This document shows positions 18,066 through 26,407 of a stretch of 64,000 nucleotides of DNA, in pieces. The stretch is from the NCBI RefSeq assembly GCF_002135345.1, contig NZ_NEGI01000004.1, forward strand, positions 30,891 through 94,890, given 5' to 3'. The DNA comes from Acinetobacter sp. ANC 4648 (GTDB lineage Bacteria; Pseudomonadota; Gammaproteobacteria; Pseudomonadales; Moraxellaceae). Both the position numbers and the translations under genes were made by a program. Within the stretch, counting starts at the first letter, position 1, and the number at the start of each line of letters is the position of its first letter. The notes beneath the pieces are model-generated. The model made no database searches. It was not told where the DNA came from and saw only the letters and a list, made by a program, of their open reading frames with translations.

Positions 18066-18109
18066 ATACAAAGCCTCTAAATCATGTAAAACATTTAGAG
18101 GCTTTGTAT
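18066..18109 (+). terminator. Strong terminator after MazG gene
   Basis: A perfect 17-bp stem (ATACAAAGCCTCTAAAT with its complement) and 10-base loop, followed by TTAAATTTTT. The left arm also shares GCATACAAAGCCT with the xseB 3' end. Confidence 0.8.
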
Positions 18110-18144
18110 TAAATTTTTAAGGAATAATTAACAAGTTTAAAATT

Positions 18145-19071
18145 ATGAAAAATAGAATAAGTTTTGACTTTGCTGTTGTAAGTACACTACTTTCAGGTTT
18201 TATATTCTTATGTGGATTTTTTTACCTCGATAGTTATGTAGGTTTTTTTGATTACCATCAATCCGCACTTGGTTTTAATTTTCAAGATTACTTAATGTAT
18301 GGTTGGATAAATAGTTTAACTGCTTTATCACTATGCTTTATTGCATTTATAGTTATATCGCTTGTAAATACATTATATCAAAAAGATTTGTATAAAAGCT
18401 TCATCAAAGGATTAGTTCGAATACTCACTTTCCCATTTGTATTTTTATATAACTTATTTATAAAGTGGTTACTTATTAGGCTCATCTATTTACTAAAAAT
18501 ATTTTTCGAGATATTGTTTTATATTGCTTTATTACCTCTAAAGTGCAAGTTAATCTATAAAATTAGTGCCTATTTAGGTTCTGGTATTAAGTTTTTTCTC
18601 AACTTTATCGTGTTTAATCGCTTAAAATCTGCATTCAACAAAACATTAGTTGAAACTGGAAAATTTACGGAATGGAAGGAAACAGAAGATAACCAAAATA
18701 TGGATCTCATTGCAAAAGATGTGATTATTCACTACTTCTATTTGATTTTATTTTATTTACTTTTATTAGTTGGTTTATATTTTTTAATAAATATCGGGAA
18801 AAATGCTCAAAAACAAGCCATTACCGAATTCAACAATGATAAATACAGCCTGTTAATTATTAAAGATGAATTAATTGAAACTTGGTTAACTAATAAAAAC
18901 TACAAGATCAATTATCCAATAAAAATTAAAATAATTTTGTGTGGATCTCAGAAATGCTTAATTGCAATTCCATTTTCAGAAATAAAAAATCCAAATCCAA
19001 GTCAAATTATATTGAAAACAAATTTTCTAGTTAAAACTATAGATCCAAATAATTATATAGTGATTAAATAG
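18145..19071 (+). CDS. Multi-pass membrane protein of unknown function
   Basis: 308 residues with about five hydrophobic stretches: near residues 10-30 (STLLSGFIFLCGFFYL), 55-75 (SLTALSLCFIAFIVISLV), 90-135 (a long double stretch), and 195-222 (FYLILFYLLLLVGLYFLINI). The last ~85 residues are soluble and beta-rich (YSLLIIKDELIETWL ... KIKIILCGSQKCLIAIPF). It follows the HNH-MazG pair but is separated from it by a strong terminator, so it is a separate unit. Membrane proteins in such positions are sometimes defence effectors; no direct evidence here. Confidence 0.6.
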   Translation: MKNRISFDFAVVSTLLSGFIFLCGFFYLDSYVGFFDYHQSALGFNFQDYLMYGWINSLTALSLCFIAFIVISLVNTLYQKDLYKSFIKGLVRILTFPFVFLYNLFIKWLLIRLIYLLKIFFEILFYIALLPLKCKLIYKISAYLGSGIKFFLNFIVFNRLKSAFNKTLVETGKFTEWKETEDNQNMDLIAKDVIIHYFYLILFYLLLLVGLYFLINIGKNAQKQAITEFNNDKYSLLIIKDELIETWLTNKNYKINYPIKIKIILCGSQKCLIAIPFSEIKNPNPSQIILKTNFLVKTIDPNNYIVIK

Positions 19072-19090
19072 AGCACCCAAGGGTGCTTTT
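19072..19090 (+). terminator. Terminator after membrane protein gene
   Basis: AGCACC and GGTGCT pair around CAAG, followed by TTTT, starting directly at the stop codon. Confidence 0.7.
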
Positions 19091-19095
19091 ATACA

Positions 19096-19362
19096 CTATT
19101 CAAACCAGATAAACCCATACCGACTATGCAGCGCAGCCAACCCACATTTCACATCTGATCGTGCATCATTTTGTGTACGATCATCACGAACCATCTCAGA
19201 CCATGAAGAATTATAGAAATATCGGCTAATGATGGCATCCATCCAGTCATCTAGTACTTCCGACTGTCCTTTAATATCTAAAATTAAGCGCTGTACTGCT
19301 CGAGCTTCATTATCATCAATTTCACAAATAGTTTTGGCTTTACGTGGTTTAGGCGGCTCGGC
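19096..19362 (-). pseudogene. 5'-truncated phage gene
   Basis: A minus-strand frame of about 88 codons ends at TAG 19096-19098 and reads PPKPRKAKTICEIDDNEARA...LDDWMDAIISRYFYNSSWSEMVRDDRTQNDARSD...SRYGFIWFE. The sequence has the look of a phage late-regulator or antiterminator-type C-terminus. There is no start codon: a stop precedes the frame at the junction near 19362, where plus-strand phage ATPase sequence begins. The 5' part was lost by deletion. Confidence 0.6.
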
Positions 19363-19922
19363 TTAAAGCTGAACAGCGTGATGGTATCGAATATGAATTC
19401 ACGACTGTTTTAGATATTACCCATGGTGATTACTATGCTATCGCCACAAAAGACCGTACTGGTCTATTTCTGCAGCCTGAGCAAATCACGGAACAAACTG
19501 GCATCAAGCTCAATCAATGGCTTTCGTCAGGATCTGCAGATGCAGCGATCAATGGTAATCAATATTTAGAACTTGAAGCACTCATGACACAGGCAGGTGT
19601 AGATATTGAAAAATATTGCATCAAGCGGAAACTCAATAGCCTTCAAGATGTACGCCAACAAGTCTTTGAAGAAACCTGCAGTAGCATTCGAAAAATCATT
19701 GATCGTAATACGCAGTCAAACAAAGAATCAGAGCAGCAGCTGCAGCAAGAACAAGATGCACTTTTAGATGATGATTATCAAAAGGCACTGGCTGCAATTG
19801 AAAATGCACAGAATGAAAATGACCTTCAATACCCCGCTGGATATTTCAAAGGCAGTAAGTACGAAATAAATATTCTGAATGCATGTCAGGCAAAAATGGA
19901 TATGGAAGGATGGGCAGCATGA
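19353..19922 (+). pseudogene. 5'-truncated phage AAA-family ATPase
   Basis: The frame is open from 19353 without a start; sense begins at about 19365 with KAEQRDGIEYEFTTVLDITHGDYYAIATKDRTGLF, the typical C-terminal end of phage nucleotide-binding AAA proteins (Sak4/AAA_24-like), followed by a helical charged tail that ends at TGA 19920-19922. The whole Walker A/B part is missing. An internal ATG at 19584 could give 112 residues but would lack the domain. It joins a second truncated phage gene head to head. Confidence 0.65.
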
Positions 19923-20062
19923 AATTCCACTACTCCACCATCACCCGGACACTCAATGTGTTCGGGCAGAAGATGACCCACGTATTTTCCAATGTCAGTA
20001 GCGGTGAGATCGAAGCTCTGGTGATCGATGCAAAACTTAAAGAAGCGATTTGGAGGAAGTGA
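19919..20062 (+). CDS. Small phage protein (47 aa)
   Basis: ATG at 19919 overlaps the stop of the ATPase remnant in an ATGA arrangement and encodes MKFHYSTITRTLNVFGQKM followed by a short helix to AIWRK. Its own stop overlaps the start of a 10-codon mini-frame at 20062-20094 which carries the ribosome site for the next gene. Such chains of tiny coupled genes are typical of phage early operons. Function unknown. Confidence 0.5.
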   Translation: MKFHYSTITRTLNVFGQKMTHVFSNVSSGEIEALVIDAKLKEAIWRK

Positions 20063-20090
20063 TGAAAATTCAAAATTTGAAGGAGGTGTC

Positions 20091-20378
20091 ATGACTAGGT
20101 TATCTAAATACATGGTTATGATTGAAAGCAATACACCGCTCAATATTATTCTCGGTCAAAATATTGGTGGTGGCGTTGTCAAAGAGTTAAAAGAGATCGA
20201 AATTGAACTTGTTTCTGCTTCTCAATTGGCTCAAAAATATAACCTATCAACGACAACAATTAGAGAGCACCTTGTATCAATTAATCAAGGTACTCAAGGC
20301 AAGGCTTTATACCATCCTAGCCTAGCCCATGACATACTCACCACAAAAAACAAAAGAGGCAGACCGAGAGCTAATTAG
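20091..20378 (+). CDS. Phage helix-turn-helix protein, Xis-like
   Basis: 95 residues from the ATG at 20091, chosen because AAGGAGG lies 5-6 bases upstream. Residues about 43-75 form a helix-turn-helix (SASQLAQKYNLSTTTIREHLVSI), followed by a basic C-terminus ending KNKRGRPRAN, an AT-hook-like tail. It converges on the integrase gene with a 4-base overlap. Position and size suggest an excisionase or small regulator of the prophage; this is inference. Confidence 0.6.
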   Translation: MTRLSKYMVMIESNTPLNIILGQNIGGGVVKELKEIEIELVSASQLAQKYNLSTTTIREHLVSINQGTQGKALYHPSLAHDILTTKNKRGRPRAN

Positions 20379-21394
20379 CTCTCACTGTCATTAAACATCT
20401 CTACTAAGTCCTGAGCATCAGGATTGTAGTAAGTGTTAATCAAAATCCCAATTGTCTTATGCCCTGTTATTTTTGCTAAAACCTCAACGGGCAATTTCCG
20501 AACTTTAACCATTCTTGTGATTGCCTCATGCCGCGAATCATGAAAGTTGATTTGAGGAAGATTTACTCTTTTTTTAGCTCTAACCCAAGTTCCGCAACAC
20601 ATAACCTTGTCAATCGGAACTAGCTCGTCACTATCTACTGGTAATAATGAAAGAAGTCGCTTAGCTTCTTTCGATAAAGGAACATTCCGAGATTCACCAT
20701 TTTTCGTTATAGGTAGATGAACAAAACCATCCTTCAAGTCTGCCCTACGCATTGCCAATATTTCACCCTGTCTCATTGCTGTTTCAATTGCGAATAGAAA
20801 TGCCCACGCTACAAAGTGCTTAGAATTCTCAGGAGTAGTTGCACCATCCCAATCTAGTGATTTCAGCAATAATTCCTGCTGTTCAGGTGTAATACGCTGA
20901 TTTCGTGATTTTTCTTTACTTGGCATAGTTACGGTATGCCAAACATTTGACTCAATTAAAAACAGCTCTTTCATTGCATAAGTAAAAACAGCTGAATAAA
21001 TAGCATGCTCATTTCTTAAAGTTGCTACCTTAACAACTTTTTTTCGATCATTACGCCACAATGCAATATCAGTAGGCTTGAAGTCATAAATAGATTTATC
21101 AGCGATATTGGGTGCAATACGGTCAAGATTTTTGATCTTGAACATGATTGTTCTAGCTGATCGCATGTGTCGACCATGCTCTTGGTAATATTTATCGCAT
21201 AATTTACGAAATGGGTATGGGGGCTTTATCCCTTGCTCAAGATCAACTTTACCAGTTTTAAGCTCGAGTAATTTTATTGATGCCCAGTGCTCACACTCTT
21301 TGGCGGTATCTCTAGTTGCTGAGTATCGCTTGTTTTCAAATGTGACTGTAATACGCCAACTTGAACCGCGTTGTATTGGTTTTGGTATTTTCAT
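20375..21394 (-). CDS. int: Tyrosine recombinase / phage integrase
   Basis: 339 residues. An N-terminal arm-binding part (SWRITVTFENKRYSATRDTAKE) and a core-binding part (residues about 65-155) precede the catalytic domain with R208 (AMRQGE), K231, H285 and R288 (HDSRHE), H312 (GHK) and Y322 (TYYNP). All residues of the R-K-H-R-H-Y set are present, so it should be active. It integrates and excises the prophage by site-specific recombination and lies at the right edge of the phage DNA next to the tus operon. Confidence 0.93.
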   Translation of the reverse strand: MKIPKPIQRGSSWRITVTFENKRYSATRDTAKECEHWASIKLLELKTGKVDLEQGIKPPYPFRKLCDKYYQEHGRHMRSARTIMFKIKNLDRIAPNIADKSIYDFKPTDIALWRNDRKKVVKVATLRNEHAIYSAVFTYAMKELFLIESNVWHTVTMPSKEKSRNQRITPEQQELLLKSLDWDGATTPENSKHFVAWAFLFAIETAMRQGEILAMRRADLKDGFVHLPITKNGESRNVPLSKEAKRLLSLLPVDSDELVPIDKVMCCGTWVRAKKRVNLPQINFHDSRHEAITRMVKVRKLPVEVLAKITGHKTIGILINTYYNPDAQDLVEMFNDSES

Positions 21395-21399
21395 TTTTT

Positions 21400-21421
21400 T
21401 GGTGCAGATCTGGTGCAGATT
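21400..21421 (+). repeat. Tandem 11-bp repeat by the integrase start
   Basis: TGGTGCAGATC is followed directly by TGGTGCAGATT (10 of 11 identical), 6 bases before the integrase start. Such repeats beside int genes can be arm-type integrase sites or part of the attachment site. The prophage-chromosome junction should lie between here and the tusD promoter; the left attachment site is outside the window. Confidence 0.5.
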
Positions 21422-21605
21422 ATCTTTTATTCTATCGATAAAGCAGAAAAAAGAAAGAAAATGAGGGCGATTTGATGCAGGGGAAAAATGTATTTATTAC
21501 TATTTAAATTTTACAATAATTATAAGTTATTGTTTCAAAACAATTAATATCAATTACTTTTTAATAAAAAGTGCTAAGTTCTTTAGATGCCACCTAAAAT
21601 CATTG

Positions 21606-21611
21606 TATACT
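21606..21611 (+). promoter_or_regulatory. Putative -10 box of tus operon
   Basis: TGTATACT forms an extended -10 element about 65 bases before the chosen tusD start; a weak -35 (TTTAGA) lies 18 bases upstream. The prophage junction lies close by. Confidence 0.4.
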
Positions 21612-21675
21612 ACCTATAATGTTATCAACTTTGAATCACGCATGTTTTAGCATGCATTCATCAAGTGAAGTCTCA

Positions 21676-22044
21676 ATGAGTACCCTATTATTAATTACCT
21701 CTACACCGAGTTCTATCCATGCTTGGCATGCTTTAGGGCTTGCACAAGCTTTAAAAGCAAAAAATGAAGCTTTCCGTGTGTTCTTTTATCAAGATGCGGT
21801 TACTGTTGCGAATAGCTTTCAATGGGTTCCTGATGATCAGCGCAATTTAACTGTAGAATGGCAGAAACTATCTGTCCGTCTTCCTGTCTGTGTCAGTGCT
21901 GCTTTAGCACGAGGTATTACAGATCAAGAAAATGCACAACGTCATCAAATTAACAGCCATAATCTTGCGCAAGGTTTTGAGCTGGTTGGTTTAGGTGAAC
22001 TGGCTGATGCCGTTCAATCTACTGAGCGTCTCATTCAATTCTAA
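21676..22044 (+). CDS. tusD: Sulfurtransferase TusD
   Basis: 122 residues from the ATG at 21676; an earlier in-frame ATG at 21619 would add 19 residues not typical of TusD. DsrE-fold protein that takes persulfide sulfur from TusA in the TusBCD complex for 2-thiolation of wobble uridine in tRNA. The acceptor cysteine sits in VCVSAALARGI. First gene of a tusD-tusC-tusB-tusE run in the standard order. Confidence 0.88.
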   Translation: MSTLLLITSTPSSIHAWHALGLAQALKAKNEAFRVFFYQDAVTVANSFQWVPDDQRNLTVEWQKLSVRLPVCVSAALARGITDQENAQRHQINSHNLAQGFELVGLGELADAVQSTERLIQF

Positions 22045-22087
22045 GTCGTTATTCTAGTTATATTTTTGCAATTCAAAGGTAAATTGT

Positions 22088-22438
22088 GTGAGAACTATAC
22101 TCGTTATTTTAACTCAGGCCAATTTGACTAGCTTACAAGTACATGAGAGCTTATCTGCCACCATGGTACTTGCAACATTTGGAAGTGAGGTTAAAGTCTT
22201 ATTGAAAGATGCTGGATTGAGTTTATTAAAATCTGAGCTCGCTTTTGATCATTTAAAACAAGCATTTAAAGTCGCATCAAATATGGTCGATAGTTTTGAA
22301 TTCTATGATTTAACGCCAATTCTTATCGAAAACAAGTATAAAAGCTCTGACTTTGTGACAGAGTCTCAACAGGAACTTGAATTTATCGAGTTCAATAATG
22401 AATTCGTTCAATCCTTTGATCATGTTTTGTATTGGTAA
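22088..22438 (+). CDS. tusC: Sulfurtransferase complex subunit TusC
   Basis: 116 residues with a GTG start and AAAGGT just upstream. DsrF-like small alpha/beta protein (ILVILTQANLTSLQVHESLSATMVLATFG...EVKVLLKDAGLSLL). It lacks a catalytic cysteine, as expected for TusC, a structural subunit of TusBCD. Lies 43 bases after tusD and 12 before tusB. Confidence 0.82.
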   Translation: MRTILVILTQANLTSLQVHESLSATMVLATFGSEVKVLLKDAGLSLLKSELAFDHLKQAFKVASNMVDSFEFYDLTPILIENKYKSSDFVTESQQELEFIEFNNEFVQSFDHVLYW

Positions 22439-22450
22439 TTTGAGTAAATT

Positions 22451-22738
22451 ATGAAGCCTAATCAAACCTTATATTTAATCCAATCAACCTTTGCACATAC
22501 CGATGCAATACTCAACACGCTAGAACAAATACATGCTATGCATGATGCTATCGTACTTATGGGTGATGCTGTTCTTTTTTCTGCCGATCAAAGGTTAGAG
22601 CATTTAGAAAATATTTATATATTAATCAATGATGCTGAACTTTTAGTGAGTAAGCTTCCTCCGCATATACAACTTATTAACTACATACAATTTGCAGATT
22701 TAGTCCTGAATTTTACGCGTAGTGTAAGTTTAAAATAG
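22451..22738 (+). CDS. tusB: Sulfurtransferase complex subunit TusB
   Basis: 95 residues of DsrH/TusB type (TLYLIQSTFAHTDAILNTLEQ...DAIVLMGDAVLFS), the third subunit of the TusBCD sulfur relay. Length fits the family (95 in E. coli). Encoded 12 bases after tusC, within the same operon. Confidence 0.8.
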   Translation: MKPNQTLYLIQSTFAHTDAILNTLEQIHAMHDAIVLMGDAVLFSADQRLEHLENIYILINDAELLVSKLPPHIQLINYIQFADLVLNFTRSVSLK

Positions 22739-22794
22739 AACTGATTTTGATCTTTAGTTTTTAACTTAAATAGAATTTTTACTTAGGCTAATTT

Positions 22795-23130
22795 ATGAAT
22801 ATAGAACAAAACTTAACAGATCTTCTTGAGCTCGATCAGGATGGTCATTTAGTCGATTACACTATTTGGAATAAAGAGGTTGCTCAAACTTTAGCAAAAA
22901 GTTTAACAATAGAACTGACCCCATGGCATTTTGAAATCTTACTGGCTGTCCGTCAATTTTATGCTCAATTTGGGCATGCCCCTGCAACACGTCCACTCAT
23001 TAAATTTTTAATAAAATCAGTGAATCCTGAAATTAATAATGCTGTATTGCAAGAAAAGTTTAATACCGGTTTAGTGGCACGTCATTTAAGCCGTTTGGCT
23101 GGCATACCAAAGCCGGCGAATTGCTTATAA
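22795..23130 (+). CDS. tusE: Sulfur carrier TusE (DsrC family)
   Basis: 111 residues. DsrC/TusE family: 'DGHLVDYTIWNKEVAQTLAKSLTIELTPWHFEILLAVRQFYAQFGHAPATRPLIKFL' and the C-terminal swinging arm with the conserved cysteine as the second-last residue (GIPKPANCL). It accepts sulfur from TusBCD and hands it to MnmA for tRNA s2U34 synthesis. Last gene of the tus operon. Confidence 0.9.
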   Translation: MNIEQNLTDLLELDQDGHLVDYTIWNKEVAQTLAKSLTIELTPWHFEILLAVRQFYAQFGHAPATRPLIKFLIKSVNPEINNAVLQEKFNTGLVARHLSRLAGIPKPANCL

Positions 23131-23162
23131 CAAGCTTAGATGAAGTTATCTATATATAAATG

Positions 23163-23642
23163 CTAAGCCTGTCTTTTTCGCTCTAAATAGTTAAAATACG
23201 CTGGAGTGAGTTGTGGTTTGACTTGTTTAGCATGTACTTCTTCACCACATTCTGAACAACTTAATGTAGGTTTAAAGGTATGACCACAACTTTTATGCAC
23301 ATAGTTCACAGGCTGTCCGAAGCCTTCATCCATCCACTTATCTGCCCATGTACCCATAGAAAGTAAAATTGGATACAGCTCTAAACCCTTATCAGTAAGC
23401 TTATATTCAAAACGTTCTTGGCGATCGGTATATGGTATTTTGACCAAAATCTCATGTTCAACCAAGCGTTTTAAGCGTTCAGAAAGTACATGTCGAGTCA
23501 CACCTAAGTTATGTTGAAAATCATCAAAACGGCGCATACCCATAAAAGCATTGCGTAGAATAAGCATGGTCCATCTATCCCCCATTACCGATAATGTACG
23601 GGCGATTGAACATGGTTGATTGCCTATTTCATCCCATTTCAT
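23163..23642 (-). CDS. HxlR family transcriptional regulator with Cys-rich tail
   Basis: 159 residues. The winged helix is clear: 'CSIARTLSVMGDRWTMLILRNAFMGMRRFDDFQHNLGVTRHVLSERLKRLVEHEILVKIPY'. Residues about 118-140 hold CGH and CSECGEEV, forming a probable zinc ribbon after the DNA-binding domain, as in several proteobacterial HxlR relatives. It is convergent with tusE and has no obvious divergent target next to it, so its regulon cannot be inferred. Confidence 0.88.
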   Translation of the reverse strand: MKWDEIGNQPCSIARTLSVMGDRWTMLILRNAFMGMRRFDDFQHNLGVTRHVLSERLKRLVEHEILVKIPYTDRQERFEYKLTDKGLELYPILLSMGTWADKWMDEGFGQPVNYVHKSCGHTFKPTLSCSECGEEVHAKQVKPQLTPAYFNYLERKRQA

Positions 23643-24002
23643 TGAAGTTATAACTCTAAAATCTGAATATGTTTAATGTACCGATATCAAGATATTTTTT
23701 AAAGGTTTATTTATAAAGACCATGCTTAAGCCTATATTGATTAAGAGGCGCAACAAAATTCCTGCTAATGAAATACAACTTTTCAAACACTGTGTTCTTC
23801 AAGCATTAAAAAACCCGCCTTTAACAGCGGGTTTAAGATTTTATCAAGCAGAACTTGATCATTAAAACATTAATGAATATTCAATCAGGGAAAGTCAAAT
23901 ACCACTTTGTTTTAACACGCTTATTATTCCTAATTTGAGCAAAAATACCGTATCATTTTCTACCATTTTCATGTCATTTCCCGACAATTGGTATTTTCAA
24001 GT
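23643..24002. other. Intergenic region with terminator
   Basis: 360 bases without a gene. It holds the upstream region of the HxlR gene and the terminator hairpin at 23811-23834. Confidence 0.5.
23811..23834 (-). terminator. Terminator after the 131-aa secreted protein gene
   Basis: AAACCCGC and GCGGGTTT pair perfectly around an 8-base loop; read on the minus strand it is followed by a run of six T residues. Confidence 0.75.
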
Positions 24003-24398
24003 TTAATTTTCTACTTTAGATAGCGCACAAAATACTTGTTCCGTCATTCCAGAATCAATAAAGCTTTGTTTTTGTCGCTCTAAAAAACTGTTTGCTGCCA
24101 TCAACATAATACTTGCACTTTCCAACGTAATATTGGCTTTAGACATATCAGCAATCTGCTGATAAGCCGTTAAACGAGTGCAAAATGCTTGTTTTTGTGT
24201 CGCTGCATCGAATTTTACTTTCGGATCATCTAAAATCTTTTTAGTTTCATTGACCTGTGCGGTATATTGTTGAAGCAACTGATTATATTGATCTTGGCTC
24301 AATGTTTGAACTAATTCAGCATAGCTTAGATTACTCATCACAAGCATGAGTAATCCGAAACTTATTTGCGATATTAAATTTTTTTCAATTTTTAGCAT
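24003..24398 (-). CDS. Secreted hypothetical protein (131 aa)
   Basis: 131 residues with a Sec signal peptide (KNLISQISFGLLMLVMSNLSYA, cleavage after SYA at about residue 27). The mature part is helical and carries two cysteines (AFCTRL and QVFCAL) that could form one periplasmic disulfide. The start overlaps the upstream Imm33-like gene by 7 bases, so the two are co-translated. No family recognised. Confidence 0.6.
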   Translation of the reverse strand: MLKIEKNLISQISFGLLMLVMSNLSYAELVQTLSQDQYNQLLQQYTAQVNETKKILDDPKVKFDAATQKQAFCTRLTAYQQIADMSKANITLESASIMLMAANSFLERQKQSFIDSGMTEQVFCALSKVEN

Positions 24399-24730
24399 GC
24401 ATCTGCTTTCCAGACGTCCTCATATTCGTCAGCATCAATCATAAAACGAAAACCTTCTTCAAGCGCCAAATACACAAGTGCATCTGGAAAAATTTCCTCA
24501 AGTTCCTTGACTGTGACAATATCAAAAAAATCAGCACCCTCTTCTAGCTCACCACCATAAATAAACCAAGCCACGTTGTCAGCATCTGGTTTTTTACGTA
24601 AACCAACAATAGGCTCTTTATTCAGTGTTTGTTTTGCGATAGCCACTAAATCATCTTCATTGACTTTAATATACTTAGACTCAAACTCTTCACAGAGGAG
24701 TTTTTGTTCTTCAATAAAATCTTGTAACAT
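24392..24730 (-). CDS. Imm33-like (immunity-type) protein
   Basis: 112 residues from the ATG at 24730 (GGA ten bases upstream; another ATG at 24745 lacks a spaced ribosome site). Very acidic. The C-terminal half 'ADNVAWFIYGGELEEGADFFDIVTVKELEEIFPDALVYLALEEGFRFMIDADEYEDVW' resembles Imm33/DUF2185-type immunity domains, which protect against polymorphic toxins. No toxin gene is adjacent, so it may be an orphan immunity gene or a housekeeping relative. It overlaps the secreted-protein gene by 7 bases. Confidence 0.5.
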   Translation of the reverse strand: MLQDFIEEQKLLCEEFESKYIKVNEDDLVAIAKQTLNKEPIVGLRKKPDADNVAWFIYGGELEEGADFFDIVTVKELEEIFPDALVYLALEEGFRFMIDADEYEDVWKADAC

Positions 24731-25933
24731 GAGTGATTCCAGCATCTTTAAAAATTGAAGTGCTGATTCTAAGCCGATGAGGTTATAGACACAATAAAAC
24801 TAATAAAAGATTTTTTTAAAAAAGTATGTATTTTGTTAATCTTGAATGAGTTCCATATTTAAGATTTGATCTATGAGTCAACAGCGGCAAGCATACCAAC
24901 ACTAAGCAAATGTCAAATATTATGCAGTTCCAAAAGCTATTCCACTAAAAACATCACAGAAATGTGGGACGTTGCTGGTAAAACCAGCGAACCATTCAAA
25001 CTTTATAAAGTTGATACCTACTTCGAATTAACTTTTGCCAATGATAGGTATCTTTCAATATAGTGTTCTGTGCTCATCTCACACTCCATTTATGAACTAA
25101 ATGGTCAATCCTGCAATCATTTAGATGATCCATGAATTCCATCAAAACCTATACTTTCATTGCAAAGTTTTACTTCCACATTCAACAATAAAGAAACCCT
25201 CAAATAAGCTGTCATTTTTCTTACATATTTCCACCTCGTCGACACCACTAGCTCTGTTGCTACGCATATACTTCTATTTATAAACACACTACTTAAATAG
25301 CCGATAAAAGATAGATTACACATACTTTAAGATCAACATAAAAAATTAAAAATCCACTATAAATCAATAAATGAAAATTAAATTAAATATATGTTTTACT
25401 TAATTAATATCTATATATTTTAAAGTTTTAATGTGGTTTTCAGCCTTACATTCTAATAATCAATATATAGATAATTTACAGTAACCTCTACTTCTTATTT
25501 AGCAGTGTGACTATTTCATGTAAACACTGGATATGATGCAAGACCATTAAGATTCAGACTATATGTCAGCTGATTAGTATTTTAGAAGTTTTACCTAGTA
25601 AATACGTGAGCAATTTCACTCACCTCGTTATATGACTTGTTGTAAACAAATTCTTACGATTGATGATTTACATATTGTTGTTACACAAAACAAATCAACA
25701 GTTTTGGTCAATTCGGTTTACAATGCAAAAAATCAAATACCAATAAAAAAATGTCATATTTTAACATTGCTAATTCATCGCAAAGTTTACAATATATAGC
25801 CCTATCAGGGCACCCGTTTTCTACAACAATTAAAACAAATTACAAAGGTTTTGTAGAAAAACATGCCATAATATGCAAACTTTGCAGACATCTTGCAAAA
25901 AATTATTGCAACTTTCATATTGGAGCAGGCTCA
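24731..25933. other. 1.2 kb stretch without a supportable gene
   Basis: The stretch is AT-rich with many stops in all frames. A short plus-strand segment around 24930-25065 reads EMWDVAGKTSEPFKLYKVDTYFELTFANDRYLSI, which has protein-like composition and may be the remnant of a lost gene, but it has no start and no identifiable family. The last 200 bases must carry the promoter for aroQ-accB-accC. Confidence 0.4.
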
Positions 25934-26389
25934 ATGAGTTCGACCATTTTGGTCATACATGGACCAAATTTAAATTTACTAGGCAAGCGCGAACCTGAGG
26001 TCTATGGTCACCTCACCCTAGAAAATATTAACCAACAACTCATTGCTCAAGCTCAGCAATCTCAAATTTCGTTAGAAACTTTCCAAAGTAATTGGGAAGG
26101 TGCGGTGGTCGATCGTATTCACCAAGCACAACAAGATGGTGTTCAATTTATCATTATTAATCCAGCAGCATTGACCCACACCTCTGTTGCAGTTCGAGAT
26201 GCACTTCTAGGCGTAGCAATTCCTTTCATTGAAGTACATTTATCTAATGTACATGCGCGTGAAGCATTCCGACATCATTCATATTTATCAGATAAGGCCG
26301 TTGGCGTAATTTGTGGTTTAGGTGCGCAAGGTTATTCTTATGCACTGAACTTCGCCATCAGTAAACTTCAAACTATTCAGCAATCATAA
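25934..26389 (+). CDS. aroQ: 3-dehydroquinate dehydratase, type II
   Basis: 151 residues from the ATG at 25934 (GGAG about 8 bases upstream); the longer frame upstream is not conserved-looking. Catalyses dehydration of 3-dehydroquinate to 3-dehydroshikimate in the shikimate pathway. Hallmarks: [19 protein letters not shown] with the catalytic Tyr, [28 protein letters not shown], and [19 protein letters not shown] with the general-acid His. First gene of an aroQ-accB-accC run, the usual arrangement in pseudomonads and Acinetobacter. Confidence 0.95.
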   Translation: MSSTILVIHGPNLNLLGKREPEVYGHLTLENINQQLIAQAQQSQISLETFQSNWEGAVVDRIHQAQQDGVQFIIINPAALTHTSVAVRDALLGVAIPFIEVHLSNVHAREAFRHHSYLSDKAVGVICGLGAQGYSYALNFAISKLQTIQQS

Positions 26390-26407
26390 TATTAGGAATA
26401 CGCATCC

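Noticed and set aside
20062-20094. 10-codon frame MKIQNLKEVS
   Set aside because: Too short to call as a gene; it more likely serves as a translational coupling leader carrying the ribosome site for the 95-residue helix-turn-helix gene.
25117-25323. Minus-strand 68-codon frame
   Set aside because: No ribosome site, no family, inconsistent composition in a region with no other coding signal.
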